Shown here: positions 17,073-25,597 of the stretch, piece by piece | Layout: every line of letters starts with the position of its first letter | How positions within the stretch are numbered: the first letter of the stretch is position 1 | Origin: Verrucomicrobiaceae bacterium | GTDB taxonomy: Bacteria; Verrucomicrobiota; Verrucomicrobiia; Verrucomicrobiales; Verrucomicrobiaceae | Assembly (NCBI GenBank): GCA_016795375.1 | Contig: JAEUHJ010000131.1 | Location: forward strand, 1 to 45,584 | Length of the DNA stretch: 45,584 nt | Reading direction: 5' to 3' | Made by a program: the position numbers and the translations under genes | Notes under the pieces: generated by a model | Database searches by the model: none | Told to the model about the DNA's origin: nothing | What the model saw: only the letters and a program-made list of their open reading frames with translations

Positions 17073-18058
17073 TCAGCAATCAGCTTTTTCTCAAAGGCTG
17101 TGGTAGCAAACTGAAAGCCATCTATTAAAACGATGGGTTGTCGCCCAATTGCTTTTGCCTCGGTCACCGCAGCACGAGAGAAATAGCTCGTTGTCACGAC
17201 AGCACCTTGGGCAAATGGAGCGAGACTGCCTCGCAGCTCTGCCACTTCTCTTCTCCCAACGGTATGTAGCCAGCGTTTGACTTGTACTTGAACACATAAA
17301 CCAGCAATGGGCCAAGTTGCATGAGAGACGTGTGCGCTAACATCAATCCCGCCATCTTGCGAATAGCGAGTGGCAACGACATTAGAGAAGCCTGATGATT
17401 CTAGCGCGGATTTCACCAATAACTCAAAGTGAAGCGGATTTAGTGCAAGCATGTTCGCTCGCACGCGCTCAATAGCTTCCGCATCCTGCTTCCTAGTGCT
17501 CATTTGACATTCTACTGCTTCAGGAGTGAATCTTGATTCTCTCTCGGCATCAAAATTGAAGTTTTTTACAGCATACAGCATCAACGATAATTCTTTGGAG
17601 AGTTTTATCGTTTCAATTTCGGTGCAGATGCGGAATTCGAATAACCAAACCTTTCTAAGGCGAGCACTTCGATCAATTTGTGCATCAGGATAAACTCTGA
17701 GGAATTGCAGCAAACCTATAAACTCCCAACGGTGCAATCCGACCTTTCGACGATTTTCACGCAGCCTAAATCCGTAGATAGGAAATGTCGTCCTGCTTTG
17801 TTCCACGAGGCGCTTGTTTACACCCGCAAGTGATTGATCGCCCTCCAATCCACCGGCTGAATATACCAGGATGTCTCCTTCGATTCTGTCGTGATATGGA
17901 TTTTCTTTTTGAATCCTAGCGGACGGATCCGCAGTAAATAAAACCACCCGCTCAACTTTTTTGTTGTTTAGGCATACGCGAATCCCACCAGCGTTGCCTA
18001 CTCGCAGCTGCTTTTGTATTTCATCAACCGAATATCGAACTCCAATTTGAAACTCCAT
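17069..18058 (-). CDS. Mrr-like restriction endonuclease with N-terminal SRA/McrA-like reader region
   Basis: 329 residues from ATG 18058 (MEFQIGVRYSVDEI); the longer ORF start adds a spurious leader. The C-terminal third is an Mrr_cat PD-(D/E)xK nuclease: HFELLVKSALESSGF helix, DGGIDV (Asp235 and Asp239) and QVQVKRW (Gln259, Lys261), then the ELRG... helix. The N-terminal about 110 residues (YSVDEIQKQL, GDILVYSAGGLEGDQSLAG) resemble the SRA-like domain found before nuclease domains in ScoMcrA-type modification-dependent enzymes. Expected role: cleavage of foreign or modified DNA. GC is clearly lower than in neighbours, suggesting transfer. It follows a truncated methyltransferase N-terminus by about 30 bp, so it may once have been part of a larger system. 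All catalytic residues are present. Confidence 0.82.
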   Translation of the reverse strand: MEFQIGVRYSVDEIQKQLRVGNAGGIRVCLNNKKVERVVLFTADPSARIQKENPYHDRIEGDILVYSAGGLEGDQSLAGVNKRLVEQSRTTFPIYGFRLRENRRKVGLHRWEFIGLLQFLRVYPDAQIDRSARLRKVWLFEFRICTEIETIKLSKELSLMLYAVKNFNFDAERESRFTPEAVECQMSTRKQDAEAIERVRANMLALNPLHFELLVKSALESSGFSNVVATRYSQDGGIDVSAHVSHATWPIAGLCVQVQVKRWLHTVGRREVAELRGSLAPFAQGAVVTTSYFSRAAVTEAKAIGRQPIVLIDGFQFATTAFEKKLIAD

Positions 18059-18089
18059 ATCAAGGCACAGTCGGCAGTATGAGATTAGG

Positions 18090-18215
18090 CTAAGGATGAA
18101 GAGGAGCCGCACAGGCATCCTTGTTGCGCTCAACAAGGGCCAGATGCTCGAAACCAGCGGCTTCGAGGCCTAGAGCTAAACCACCCGCACCTGAGAACAG
18201 TTCAATCGAACGCAT
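18090..18215 (-). pseudogene. N-terminal stub of a DNA (cytosine-5) methyltransferase
   Basis: ATG 18215 to TAG 18090 encodes 41 residues. The first about 37 match motif I and onward of C5 methyltransferases: RSIELFSGAGGLALGLEAAG, then VERNKDACAA (the acidic residue that binds SAM ribose lies in this region). Similarity stops at about 18105 and a TAG follows, with no PCQ or ENV motifs downstream. The gene is therefore truncated after the SAM-binding start and cannot be active. It sits directly upstream of the Mrr-like nuclease on the same strand, a fusion point of an old deletion. Confidence 0.8.
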
Positions 18216-18363
18216 GGCACCCTTTTGACATACCTGTATCCAAGAGTCGAATTCTTTTCGCTCTGAACATCATGTTCGGTCAGGTCATCCCACGTTCACA
18301 ATCCTTGCGTTCGCTGTCATCCCACCTTTGATGCGCATCTAACTTTGAACCGAAAGACACATC

Positions 18364-19080
18364 ATGGGCGCACAATGGAAACAGAAATGGCGGGAGCTGG
18401 CGGCTGACCAGAAGGGGAAGATCACGGGCAAGCTGGTGCGTGAAATCCAGGTGGCGGCGCGTCTGGGCGGACCGCATCCGGAGTTCAATGCGCGACTGGC
18501 GGCGGCGGTGGCCAACGCGAAGAAGCAAAGCGTGACGCGTGACACGATCGAGCGTGCGATTGCGAAGGGCAGCGGCACCGGGCCGGATGCGGTGCAGTAT
18601 GAGACGGTGATTTACGAAGGCTTCACACCGCACCGCGTGCCGGTGGTGGTGGAATGCCTCACGGACAACAACAACCGCACATCCTCGGAGATCAAGGTGC
18701 TGTTCCGTGCCGGCAGCGTGGGCAAGGTGATGTGGATGTTTGATCATGTGGGCCTGGTCGAGGCGCATCACGCGGACAAGTCGCTGGACATCGAAGTCGC
18801 CGCGCTCGAAGCAGAGGCGGAGAATGTGGAGCCGATGGACATCGAAGATGAAGAAGCGGCTGGACACATCGGCGCGCGGTTTTTCACGCAGACGACGACG
18901 CTGGACGCGGTGACGAAGGCGCTGAAGGCGGCAGGATGGGTGATCACGACTTCGGAGCTGAGTTATGTGGCGAAGGAATATCCGGAGCTGACGGAGGCGC
19001 AGCGGGATGAGGTGGCGAGTTTCCTGCAAGCGCTGGATGGGCACGACGATGTACACCGGGTGTATGCGGCGATGAAGTAA
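18364..19080 (+). CDS. yebC: YebC/PmpR-family protein
   Basis: 238 residues, full length for YebC/TACO1. Members act as DNA-binding regulators or as factors easing ribosome stalling at proline stretches. Motifs: MGAQWK...KGKITGKLVREI, GGPHPEFNARLAAAVANAKK, DTIERAIAKGSG, YETVIYEGFTPHRVPVVVEC, LTDNNNRT and LFRAGSVGKVMWMFDHVG. The N-terminus has AQWKQKW in place of the usual GHSKWA, which places it in the divergent (YeeN-like) branch. The TAA stop overlaps the ATG of the next gene (TAATG), giving likely coupling. Its upstream 148 bp hold the islet border. Confidence 0.93.
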   Translation: MGAQWKQKWRELAADQKGKITGKLVREIQVAARLGGPHPEFNARLAAAVANAKKQSVTRDTIERAIAKGSGTGPDAVQYETVIYEGFTPHRVPVVVECLTDNNNRTSSEIKVLFRAGSVGKVMWMFDHVGLVEAHHADKSLDIEVAALEAEAENVEPMDIEDEEAAGHIGARFFTQTTTLDAVTKALKAAGWVITTSELSYVAKEYPELTEAQRDEVASFLQALDGHDDVHRVYAAMK

Positions 19081-19200
19081 TGACGAAACCAGAATGGCGA
19101 ATGACGAACGAATGCCGAAGCTCGAATGACGAAAGCGGCCTGCGTCGTTGGTCATCGGGATTTGATTCATCATTCATCATTCGGGCTTTGTCATTATTCC
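19080..19200. repeat. AATGACGAA-type word repeat forming the 5' end of a gene
   Basis: AATGACGAACGAATGCCGAA words on the left and their complement (TTCATCATTCATCATTCGGG, TTTGTCATTATTCC) on the right make an imperfect inverted element of about 120 bp starting exactly at the yebC stop. It supplies the ATG and first about 40 codons of the lipoprotein ORF. A related copy lies at 24890-24976. Confidence 0.75.
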
Positions 19201-21272
19201 TGATCCTCGCGGTGGTGTCGCTATGTGGCTGCAAGAAGAAGGCGGCGGTGAAGGCAAGGGCGGATGTGCCAGTCGTGGTGAAGCCGACGTTGATCACTGA
19301 AGCCGCCCGGTTTGGACTGGCGGCGCGTGTGCCGGACGACGTGGAGTTTTGCGTGAGCAGCGCGGGGTTGAAGAAGCATGCGGAGGCGCTGAAAGCATCG
19401 CGCTGGTGGCAGGAGATGGCGGCGCTGGTGGAGGACAAGATGCCGGCGGCTGACACGGCGGCCTGGCCGTCGGTGGAGGAGGTGTTCGTGGCGTTCGGGA
19501 GGGAGAGTGTGAAGGGAGTCGTGATGCTGCGGCAGTTGAATGATCTTTACAACGAGACGGCGTATCGCGGGATGATGAGCGGCGGCGTTTTGAAGGGATT
19601 GGGGACACAGTTTGACGCGGGGAAGATGCTGGAGGCGGCGCTGCATGACGCGCAGGTGCTGGAGGCGCTGGTTTTGTGGCTGGAGCGTTTTGAAATGCCG
19701 CCGGTGATGATCGGCGTGACATCGCCGGAGCCGGAGAGGGTGCTGCAGAAGCTCAGCAACGAGCTGCGCCTGCCGGAATGGCTCGGGGATGCGCCGCAGT
19801 CGCGCATCGTCACGACGCAGGGTGAGCAGATCACGGTGCATGAGATCGCGATGGACCAGATTTTGACGGTGGAGCGGCGGCGTGGATGGATGGAGGCGCT
19901 GGGGAAGGCGGCGCCGCTGCCGCCGGAGATGAGGGACCGCATCGCACGCGGGATGGATGTGCTTTCGAGGAAGAAATGGGTGCTGGCGATGGGCCTGGGC
20001 AAGGAGCGGGCGTATGTGGCGGTGGCGGGATCGACGGAGCAGGTGCGTCTGGCGAACGCGGTGGAGGATTCGATGCTGTCGCGTCCAGAAATGCGGGCGC
20101 TGGACGCGGACGCGGTGAGGAGCCTGGGATTGATCGCGTGCTGGGACGGCGTGTTTTTGGACGCGTTGCAGTCGGACGAGCCGTTTCAGCCGATGGTGCG
20201 TGGTCTGCTGGCGGGATTGCAGTCGGAGACGATGTTTGCGGGCATGGCGCGGAGGCTGGAGCCGGTGGTGGTGGATCTGGCGCTGGCGGAGCGGGCTTGT
20301 TGCCACGGCGACCATACGAACGGCGCGCTGGTGGCGTGGTGGGATGGAGGTTTGCAGGTGGAGTGGGCCGGAGGCATGAGCGCGGAGAGCGCGGCGGTGC
20401 TGTCGAAGCCTTCGGTGTTCACGCCGCTGCTGGATGATGTGTCGGTTGTGCTGGGCGCGGGCGGACCGAGCACGGCGACAGGCGCGGGGCGGGCGTATTT
20501 TGAGGCGTGGATGAAAACGGCCCACGCGGTGACGAAGGAGCTGGTCCAGGCGGGCGTGGGCGGGGAGAAGGCGGCGGAAATTTTGGAAATGGCCGAACAA
20601 TCAATCCTTTCTTCGCTGGTGGATGTGTATGACGGCACGAAGACGATCTGGCAGAAGGGACTGGGCGGTGACGGCGCTTTCATCCTGGATGCCGGCGGCA
20701 AGATGCCGGTGGTGCCGGGACTGCCACCGGGCGGGCAGGATGTGCCGCTGCCACGGCTGGCGCTGCTGCATGAGATGAGGAACCGCGAGCTGATCGGGCT
20801 GGCATGGCAGAACATGGAGCCCGCTCTGCAACGGTTGATGAGGAGCGTGCCGACCCCGCAGCCGTTGGAGCTGCCGAGGGCGACGAGGAGCGAGCGCGAT
20901 GGTGTGACGGGCTATTTTTATGCGCTGCCGTTTGTGTCGGAGGATTTGCTGCCGTGCGTGTCGCTGACGGAGAAATGGTTCCTGGCGGGCACGTCGCGGG
21001 GACAGCAGATTCGATTTGTGGAGAACCTAAGACAGCCTGGTTCCGCCTTGTGGCCGGGGATGAGGGTGAAGATGAGCTTCACGAAGCTGCGGGAGTTTTT
21101 GCGGGTGTTTGCGACGGTGCGAGGCCAGGGCGGGGCGGATGTGTCCGGTTTGAAAAAAGCCGTGAGGTGGCTGGAGCCGCTGGAGGTGATGGAGATGCGG
21201 ATGTGGGGAGATGGCGGCGCGAGACGCGGCGCGTTGTCGTGGAAGATGCACGACGTGCTTGGGTATGATTGA
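19080..21272 (+). CDS. Large lipoprotein of unknown function, start region made of repeat DNA
   Basis: 730 residues as called. Residues about 1-33 come from a word repeat (see 19080-19200). A hydrophobic stretch ALSLFLILAVVSLCGC with a lipobox-like LCGC at about 45-48 then marks a lipoprotein, followed by KKKAAVKAR. The mature part is mixed alpha/beta with RVPDDVEFCVSS near its start and two long, probably repeated halves; it recalls the large DUF3352-like exported proteins but I cannot confirm that. If the repeat ATG is not used, a TTG within FIIRALS is the only close alternative. Overlap with the yebC stop (TAATG) suggests the repeat created or maintains translational coupling. Function unknown. 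Confidence 0.82.
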   Translation: MTKPEWRMTNECRSSNDESGLRRWSSGFDSSFIIRALSLFLILAVVSLCGCKKKAAVKARADVPVVVKPTLITEAARFGLAARVPDDVEFCVSSAGLKKHAEALKASRWWQEMAALVEDKMPAADTAAWPSVEEVFVAFGRESVKGVVMLRQLNDLYNETAYRGMMSGGVLKGLGTQFDAGKMLEAALHDAQVLEALVLWLERFEMPPVMIGVTSPEPERVLQKLSNELRLPEWLGDAPQSRIVTTQGEQITVHEIAMDQILTVERRRGWMEALGKAAPLPPEMRDRIARGMDVLSRKKWVLAMGLGKERAYVAVAGSTEQVRLANAVEDSMLSRPEMRALDADAVRSLGLIACWDGVFLDALQSDEPFQPMVRGLLAGLQSETMFAGMARRLEPVVVDLALAERACCHGDHTNGALVAWWDGGLQVEWAGGMSAESAAVLSKPSVFTPLLDDVSVVLGAGGPSTATGAGRAYFEAWMKTAHAVTKELVQAGVGGEKAAEILEMAEQSILSSLVDVYDGTKTIWQKGLGGDGAFILDAGGKMPVVPGLPPGGQDVPLPRLALLHEMRNRELIGLAWQNMEPALQRLMRSVPTPQPLELPRATRSERDGVTGYFYALPFVSEDLLPCVSLTEKWFLAGTSRGQQIRFVENLRQPGSALWPGMRVKMSFTKLREFLRVFATVRGQGGADVSGLKKAVRWLEPLEVMEMRMWGDGGARRGALSWKMHDVLGYD

Positions 21273-21279
21273 CGGACGG

Positions 21280-21297
21280 TCCCGTGAAACGACGGGA
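21280..21297. terminator. Short hairpin between convergent genes
   Basis: A TCCCGT stem, 6-nt loop and ACGGGA stem lie in the 32-bp gap between the lipoprotein stop (21272) and the oxidoreductase stop (21305). No T-tract follows on either strand, so it is at best a weak bidirectional terminator. Confidence 0.35.
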
Positions 21298-21304
21298 ACA
21301 GGGT

Positions 21305-23572
21305 TCACGGCAGATTTTCCAGCCGGTCCGGCACGTTGTTGTTGTTGCTGTCAAAAGGCAGGGGATCGTCGAGGTCGTTCCTGCCGTCCTCGTCGTGATC
21401 GTTGGCCGGTTGCAGCCAGGAGTCGTCCTCGTTGAGCCATTCGCCGCGTTCGCGCAGCATTCTCCACAGTTGGATGACCGCGTCGGCACGCGTCAGCGGA
21501 CGATCTGCGGCGTCCCCGGCGCTCAGGCCGGGATTCGCGGGCAATTTCAGCGCGGATGCCCAGCGGTGCAGCGTGCCCCAGTTCGCCGCGTTGTCAGGAT
21601 GGAAGGTTTTTTCCGTCGTCGTGACGCCCCAGTCGCAAAGGGACTCGATGACGGCACGATCCGCGTCGTCCGCAGCGACATCGGTGAAGCGCGGCATCAG
21701 GTTCATGGTCCAATGTGGCGCGTTCGCTTGCGCGCGGACGAGGCGCGCGAGCACGCAGGCGAGTTCGCGGCGTGTCATGGTGCGATTTGCGTCAAAGAAG
21801 ACGCTGTCCGCATCCGTCGGCCAGATGCCGCGCACGGCGAGCATGTTGGCGGCCTCGAAATGCAGCACGTCCACCGGCATGTCCTGCCACGGCCACAGCA
21901 GCATGCCCGGCCCGCCGCAACCACGCGTGAGCTTGAGTTGAATCTCGCGCCAGTGTTTCTGCGACGCGGCCGCCGTGCGCGGCTGCACGCCGTCGCGCAG
22001 GCACATCCAGGCCAACGTGGCGCTCGTCTGGCCGACGTGCATCATCTGGCCGTGCAGACGCAGCGCGCTCTGCACCACGCTGCTGACGCCGATGTTTTTC
22101 GAACAACCGAGCAGGCCGTTGATCTGCACAGGCACGAGTCCGCGCAGCGGGAACATCGCGCGATCCGTGTCCGTGTGCCAGCCACGTGAAGGCGTCTGCA
22201 CATACAACCAGGGGCCGTTGCGATCTTCGGTCAGGAAACGGCGGCACGTGGGGTGGAAGTCGATGTTGAACTGAAAACCGAACACGCCGTCGGGCACCAT
22301 GACCTTCGCCCACTTCGGTTCACGTGTTTCGGCGCGGATGTCCTGCTCGCGCAGCATGTAGAGAGCCTCCAGCCGCAAACCTTCGCGCACATACGGCTTT
22401 GGCGGCAGCAGATCCGGCGTGCCGAACTCCGTGGTGAGCTTCATGTAGCGGAACGTCTGCGGAAAATCGCCCACACGGTCATGCACGGCGGTTTGCAGGT
22501 GGTGGAGCATGCCCAGCGCATGTTGTTTCGCGTCATCGAAGATGATCTGGCGCTGCGCGTGCGTGAGATGGACGATGTTTTTCTTCGACGCGCCAAAGCC
22601 GGTTTTTTCCAGCGCATCGACGACGCGCCGCGGCAACTGGCACAGCGGATAATCCTGCACCGGCCAGTTCAGGAACGTCGCCTCGGTGCCGGCGTCGAGA
22701 TTGTTGTGCCAGCGATCAACGAGACGACGATGCGTGTAAACGCTCCAGCCCGACTGGCTGTAAATGCCCGTGCTCATGTCGCTGTCCACCCACGGCGGCG
22801 TTTTGTCGAGCTGGGTGAAGGAACGCGCGTCGTAAGTAGCGGGCTTCGGAATGGTGCTGTTCTTCCCGGCTTCGCGCAGCACAACGCACCACGAGATCGG
22901 ATTCATCTCCTGCGGATCGCCGTCGTCGTAATTCGCAAGTGCGCTCGGTTCGCCGAAGCGCGATTTCAAATCCGCACCTGCGCCATATTTCGCGCCGCTG
23001 AGCCGGATCACGTCGCCCCAGTCAGATGAGTCCATCGTGAGCTTCGCGCGAACGGTGAGATCGGGCTTGGAGGCCTTTTGAAACGTGACAGCGGTCACAG
23101 CGCCCTTGTCCACCTGCACACCCGCGGGCTGCCAGCCGCGTTCGATGCGCAGCACGCCGACATCAACGTGCGGTTTCACGAGTTGCTCGAAAATCGCCGC
23201 TGCAGCCGCCGGTTCGATCGTTTCGTTGCCGCAGTAGGCGTTTCCAGGCGATGGAATGCCGTAGGTCTGCGAGTTGTACGCACGGATGCGGTCGATCACC
23301 TCCTTGTAGAGGCCGCTGCGCGGAAAATTCACACGCCGCCCGTTCACCGCCGTCCATTCATCCGGACAACCGACGCCTTCGGAACTGAACTGCCCGCCAA
23401 GCCACTCGATGTCATTCACCAACACGATCTTCTTCACGCCCAGCCGCGCGGCTTGAACGGCGGCGGCACACGCTGATTCATTGCCGCCGACGATGAGGAG
23501 ATCGGCGTCGATGACTTCGCCATTCGCAGGCACGATGACGGCTGCGAATAGAGTGAGAATGATCCGCCTCAT
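21305..23572 (-). CDS. Exported FAD-dependent oxidoreductase with C-terminal SLH and calcium-type tail
   Basis: 755 residues. The signal peptide (MRRIILTLFAAVIVPANG) is followed by a Rossmann FAD motif, DLLIVGGNESACAAAVQAAR, with GGNESA in place of GxGxxG, then WLGGQFSSEGVG, typical of the FAD_oxidored family (xanthan-lyase-like/PF12831). The catalytic half runs to about 550. From about 570 on come two to three S-layer-homology-like segments (FTDVAADDADRAVIESLCDW, and PLTRADAVIQLWRML). The last 30 residues (DHDEDGRNDLDDPLPF, DSNNNNVPDRLE) are Asp/Asn-rich calcium-binding repeats. Suggests a secreted, surface-attached redox enzyme, perhaps acting on polysaccharide. It follows tyrS by 41 bp on the same strand. 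Substrate unknown. Confidence 0.9.
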   Translation of the reverse strand: MRRIILTLFAAVIVPANGEVIDADLLIVGGNESACAAAVQAARLGVKKIVLVNDIEWLGGQFSSEGVGCPDEWTAVNGRRVNFPRSGLYKEVIDRIRAYNSQTYGIPSPGNAYCGNETIEPAAAAAIFEQLVKPHVDVGVLRIERGWQPAGVQVDKGAVTAVTFQKASKPDLTVRAKLTMDSSDWGDVIRLSGAKYGAGADLKSRFGEPSALANYDDGDPQEMNPISWCVVLREAGKNSTIPKPATYDARSFTQLDKTPPWVDSDMSTGIYSQSGWSVYTHRRLVDRWHNNLDAGTEATFLNWPVQDYPLCQLPRRVVDALEKTGFGASKKNIVHLTHAQRQIIFDDAKQHALGMLHHLQTAVHDRVGDFPQTFRYMKLTTEFGTPDLLPPKPYVREGLRLEALYMLREQDIRAETREPKWAKVMVPDGVFGFQFNIDFHPTCRRFLTEDRNGPWLYVQTPSRGWHTDTDRAMFPLRGLVPVQINGLLGCSKNIGVSSVVQSALRLHGQMMHVGQTSATLAWMCLRDGVQPRTAAASQKHWREIQLKLTRGCGGPGMLLWPWQDMPVDVLHFEAANMLAVRGIWPTDADSVFFDANRTMTRRELACVLARLVRAQANAPHWTMNLMPRFTDVAADDADRAVIESLCDWGVTTTEKTFHPDNAANWGTLHRWASALKLPANPGLSAGDAADRPLTRADAVIQLWRMLRERGEWLNEDDSWLQPANDHDEDGRNDLDDPLPFDSNNNNVPDRLENLP

Positions 23573-23613
23573 GAAAAAGTGCTACGACGGCGTCCGCCGC
23601 TGTGTTGCGGCAA

Positions 23614-24879
23614 TCAAGCGTCCGCCACCCGCACCGTCGCGTAGCTCTTCTTGCCTTTGCGCAGGATGCAGAGCTTGCCGCCGAGGAAGTTTTCGGCGGT
23701 GAGCGTGGGAACAGCTCCGGCGGCGAGCTGGACGTTGTTGATGTAGAAGCCGCCGCCTTTCATCAGACGGCCGGCGTCGCCTTTCGAGGACGCAAGGCCG
23801 AGCGTGACGAGCAGGTCAGCGACTTGCGGGATGTTTGCCAGATCGACCTCGGTCACGGGAGCGGAAGCGGTGGCCTCAATAAGCGTGTTCACGTCCGCTG
23901 TGGCGAGATCCGCGCCGCCGAAAAGAGCGTTGGATGCGTTGATGACCTTTTGCAGCTCGGCCTCGCCATGAATCATGCGCGTGACCTCGGCGGCGAGGCG
24001 CTTATGGCCGCTGCGCTGTCCGGGGTTGGCGTTGTGCCCGGCTTCGATGGCTTCGATCTCCGCGTGCGGGAGCAGGGTGAACTGACGCAGGAAGCGCGGC
24101 ACGTCGGGATCCTCGGAATTCACCCAGAACTGGTAGAAGGCATACGGGCTGGTCTTCTTCGGGTCCAGCCAGATGGCGCCGGCCTCGGACTTGCCGAATT
24201 TTTTACCGGAACTCGTCGTGACGAGCGGGAATGTGACGACGTGCGTCTGCTGGCCGCGCATTTTGCGCACGAGGTCGATGCCGGCGGTCATGTTCCCCCA
24301 CTGGTCGCTGCCGCCGATCTGCACGGTGCAGCCGTGGCGCTCGTTGAGCACGACGAAGTCATACGACTGCAGGATCATGTAGGTGAACTCGGTGAAGGAG
24401 ATGCCGTTCTCCAGACGCGCTGCGACGGATTCCTTCGCCAGCATCCACGCGATGGTGAAGTGCTTGCCCACGTCGCGCAGCAGCTCGATGGCGCTGAGCT
24501 TGCAGAGCCAGTCGGCGTTGTTTTCGATGATGGTCTTGTCGGGAACGAGGATGCTCCTGATCTGCACCTCGATGCGTTTCACGAACGCGGCTACAGTCTC
24601 GGGCGTGTTGAGCGTGCGCTCGTTCGCCTTGCCGCTGGGATCGCCGATCAAGCCGGTGCCGCCGCCGACGATGGCGATGGCCTTGTGCCCGTGCTCCTGC
24701 ACGCGGCGCAACGCCATGAGCGGAAGCAGGTTGCCGATGTGCAGGCTGTCCGCGGTCGGATCAAAGCCGCAATAGAATGTCTGCTGCGTTTTGAGGGCTT
24801 CCTTGAGGGTTTCGAGGTCGCTGCATTGCTTCAGCAGGCCGCGCCATTCGAGGTCGGCGATCAGGTCGGTCGTGGGCAT
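23614..24879 (-). CDS. tyrS: Tyrosyl-tRNA synthetase
   Basis: 421 residues, the normal length for bacterial TyrRS. The class I HIGH motif reads LHIGN within FDPTADSLHIGNLLPLMALR. GGGTGLIGDPSGK follows, then QIGGSDQWGNMTAG. The KMSKS loop reads KFGKS (SSGKKFGKSEAGAIWLD). A C-terminal S4-like RNA-binding domain (GGGFYINNVQL) closes the protein. It charges tRNA-Tyr. Start MPTTDLIADLEWRGL fits family members. A word repeat separates it from the upstream lipoprotein gene on the same strand. Confidence 0.97.
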   Translation of the reverse strand: MPTTDLIADLEWRGLLKQCSDLETLKEALKTQQTFYCGFDPTADSLHIGNLLPLMALRRVQEHGHKAIAIVGGGTGLIGDPSGKANERTLNTPETVAAFVKRIEVQIRSILVPDKTIIENNADWLCKLSAIELLRDVGKHFTIAWMLAKESVAARLENGISFTEFTYMILQSYDFVVLNERHGCTVQIGGSDQWGNMTAGIDLVRKMRGQQTHVVTFPLVTTSSGKKFGKSEAGAIWLDPKKTSPYAFYQFWVNSEDPDVPRFLRQFTLLPHAEIEAIEAGHNANPGQRSGHKRLAAEVTRMIHGEAELQKVINASNALFGGADLATADVNTLIEATASAPVTEVDLANIPQVADLLVTLGLASSKGDAGRLMKGGGFYINNVQLAAGAVPTLTAENFLGGKLCILRKGKKSYATVRVADA

Positions 24880-24889
24880 GTCAGGATAA

Positions 24890-24976
24890 AATGACGAATG
24901 ACTAAATCAGAATGACGAATGAAGTCCGAATGGCCGGGCGGTTGTTTCGATTGCCGCCAGCCATTCCGATTTCGTC
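24890..24976. repeat. AATGACGAATGA-type repeat between tyrS and a lipoprotein gene
   Basis: ATGACGAATGACTAAATCAG and a further AATGACGAATG word on the left face the partial complement CCATTCCGATTTCGTCA on the right, with a GC-rich centre. It fills nearly the whole gap between the two minus-strand genes. Same word family as 19080-19200; here it is intergenic. Confidence 0.7.
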
Positions 24977-25487
24977 ACGGCGTCGATCCGGGTTCGCCGC
25001 GCAGGAGCTGGGAGCCGTTGAAGCGCTCGTTGGGTTTGAAGAGCCAGCCGGGGCTTTCATTGTGGACTTCCCAGCGGGCGAGCTCGAACTCGGGCAGCAC
25101 CATGTTGCTGTTCGGGTCGAAAACCTTCCGGCCGGTGTAACGACCCCAGATGCGATACTCGGTGTTGTGATCGTCACCGTAGGCGTAGCCGCCGTCGGAA
25201 GGCATCTCCGGCAGGCGGTTCGGGATTTTTTGATAGCGTTCGTTCATGATGACGAGCCGTGAGGAGTTCCAGTCCTGCCCCGGGCTGCGCAGGTAGCCCC
25301 AGAAGTGCGTGTGGTCGATGAAGAACCGGCGGCCGATGTAGTAGTTCCCCTGCGGCTCCATCGCGATCTGGCGGCGGCGTGATTCCACGGCCATGGCCTG
25401 CTGCGGCGAGAGGCCGGTGGTTTCACAACCGGCCAAAAACAGGCTGATCAGGCAGAGCGAGGCGGAAAAGACGAGTCGGGCGGACAT
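24975..25487 (-). CDS. Lipoprotein of unknown function
   Basis: 170 residues from ATG 25487 (MSARLVFSASLCLISLFLAG, lipobox LAGC); ATG 25499 four codons upstream is also possible. The mature part is Tyr/Trp/Arg-rich with RRRQIAMEPQGNYYIGRRFF, HTHFWGYLRSPGQDW and YGDDHNTEYRIWGRYTG. The NYYIGRRF-x-WGYLR pattern is recognisable as a conserved block but I know no function for it. It lies upstream of tyrS on the same strand, with a repeat element at its 3' end. Confidence 0.85.
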   Translation of the reverse strand: MSARLVFSASLCLISLFLAGCETTGLSPQQAMAVESRRRQIAMEPQGNYYIGRRFFIDHTHFWGYLRSPGQDWNSSRLVIMNERYQKIPNRLPEMPSDGGYAYGDDHNTEYRIWGRYTGRKVFDPNSNMVLPEFELARWEVHNESPGWLFKPNERFNGSQLLRGEPGSTP

Positions 25488-25597
25488 GACGACGCGCATT
25501 GTGCCGCGTGGGGCCGCTGTCGCAATGGGAAAGGCGGGGCCGCGTGAAAGTCACCCGGCGTCTCACTGGCCGCCCACTACGGCATGAGTGAGATGAC

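Noticed and set aside
18059..18136. 26-codon N-terminal extension of the Mrr-like nuclease ORF
   Set aside because: The extension crosses the methyltransferase stub in another frame; the protein-like N-terminus begins at 18058.
19221..20600. 459-codon Arg/His-rich frame on the - strand
   Set aside because: Shadow of the lipoprotein gene; composition typical of antisense GC-rich DNA.
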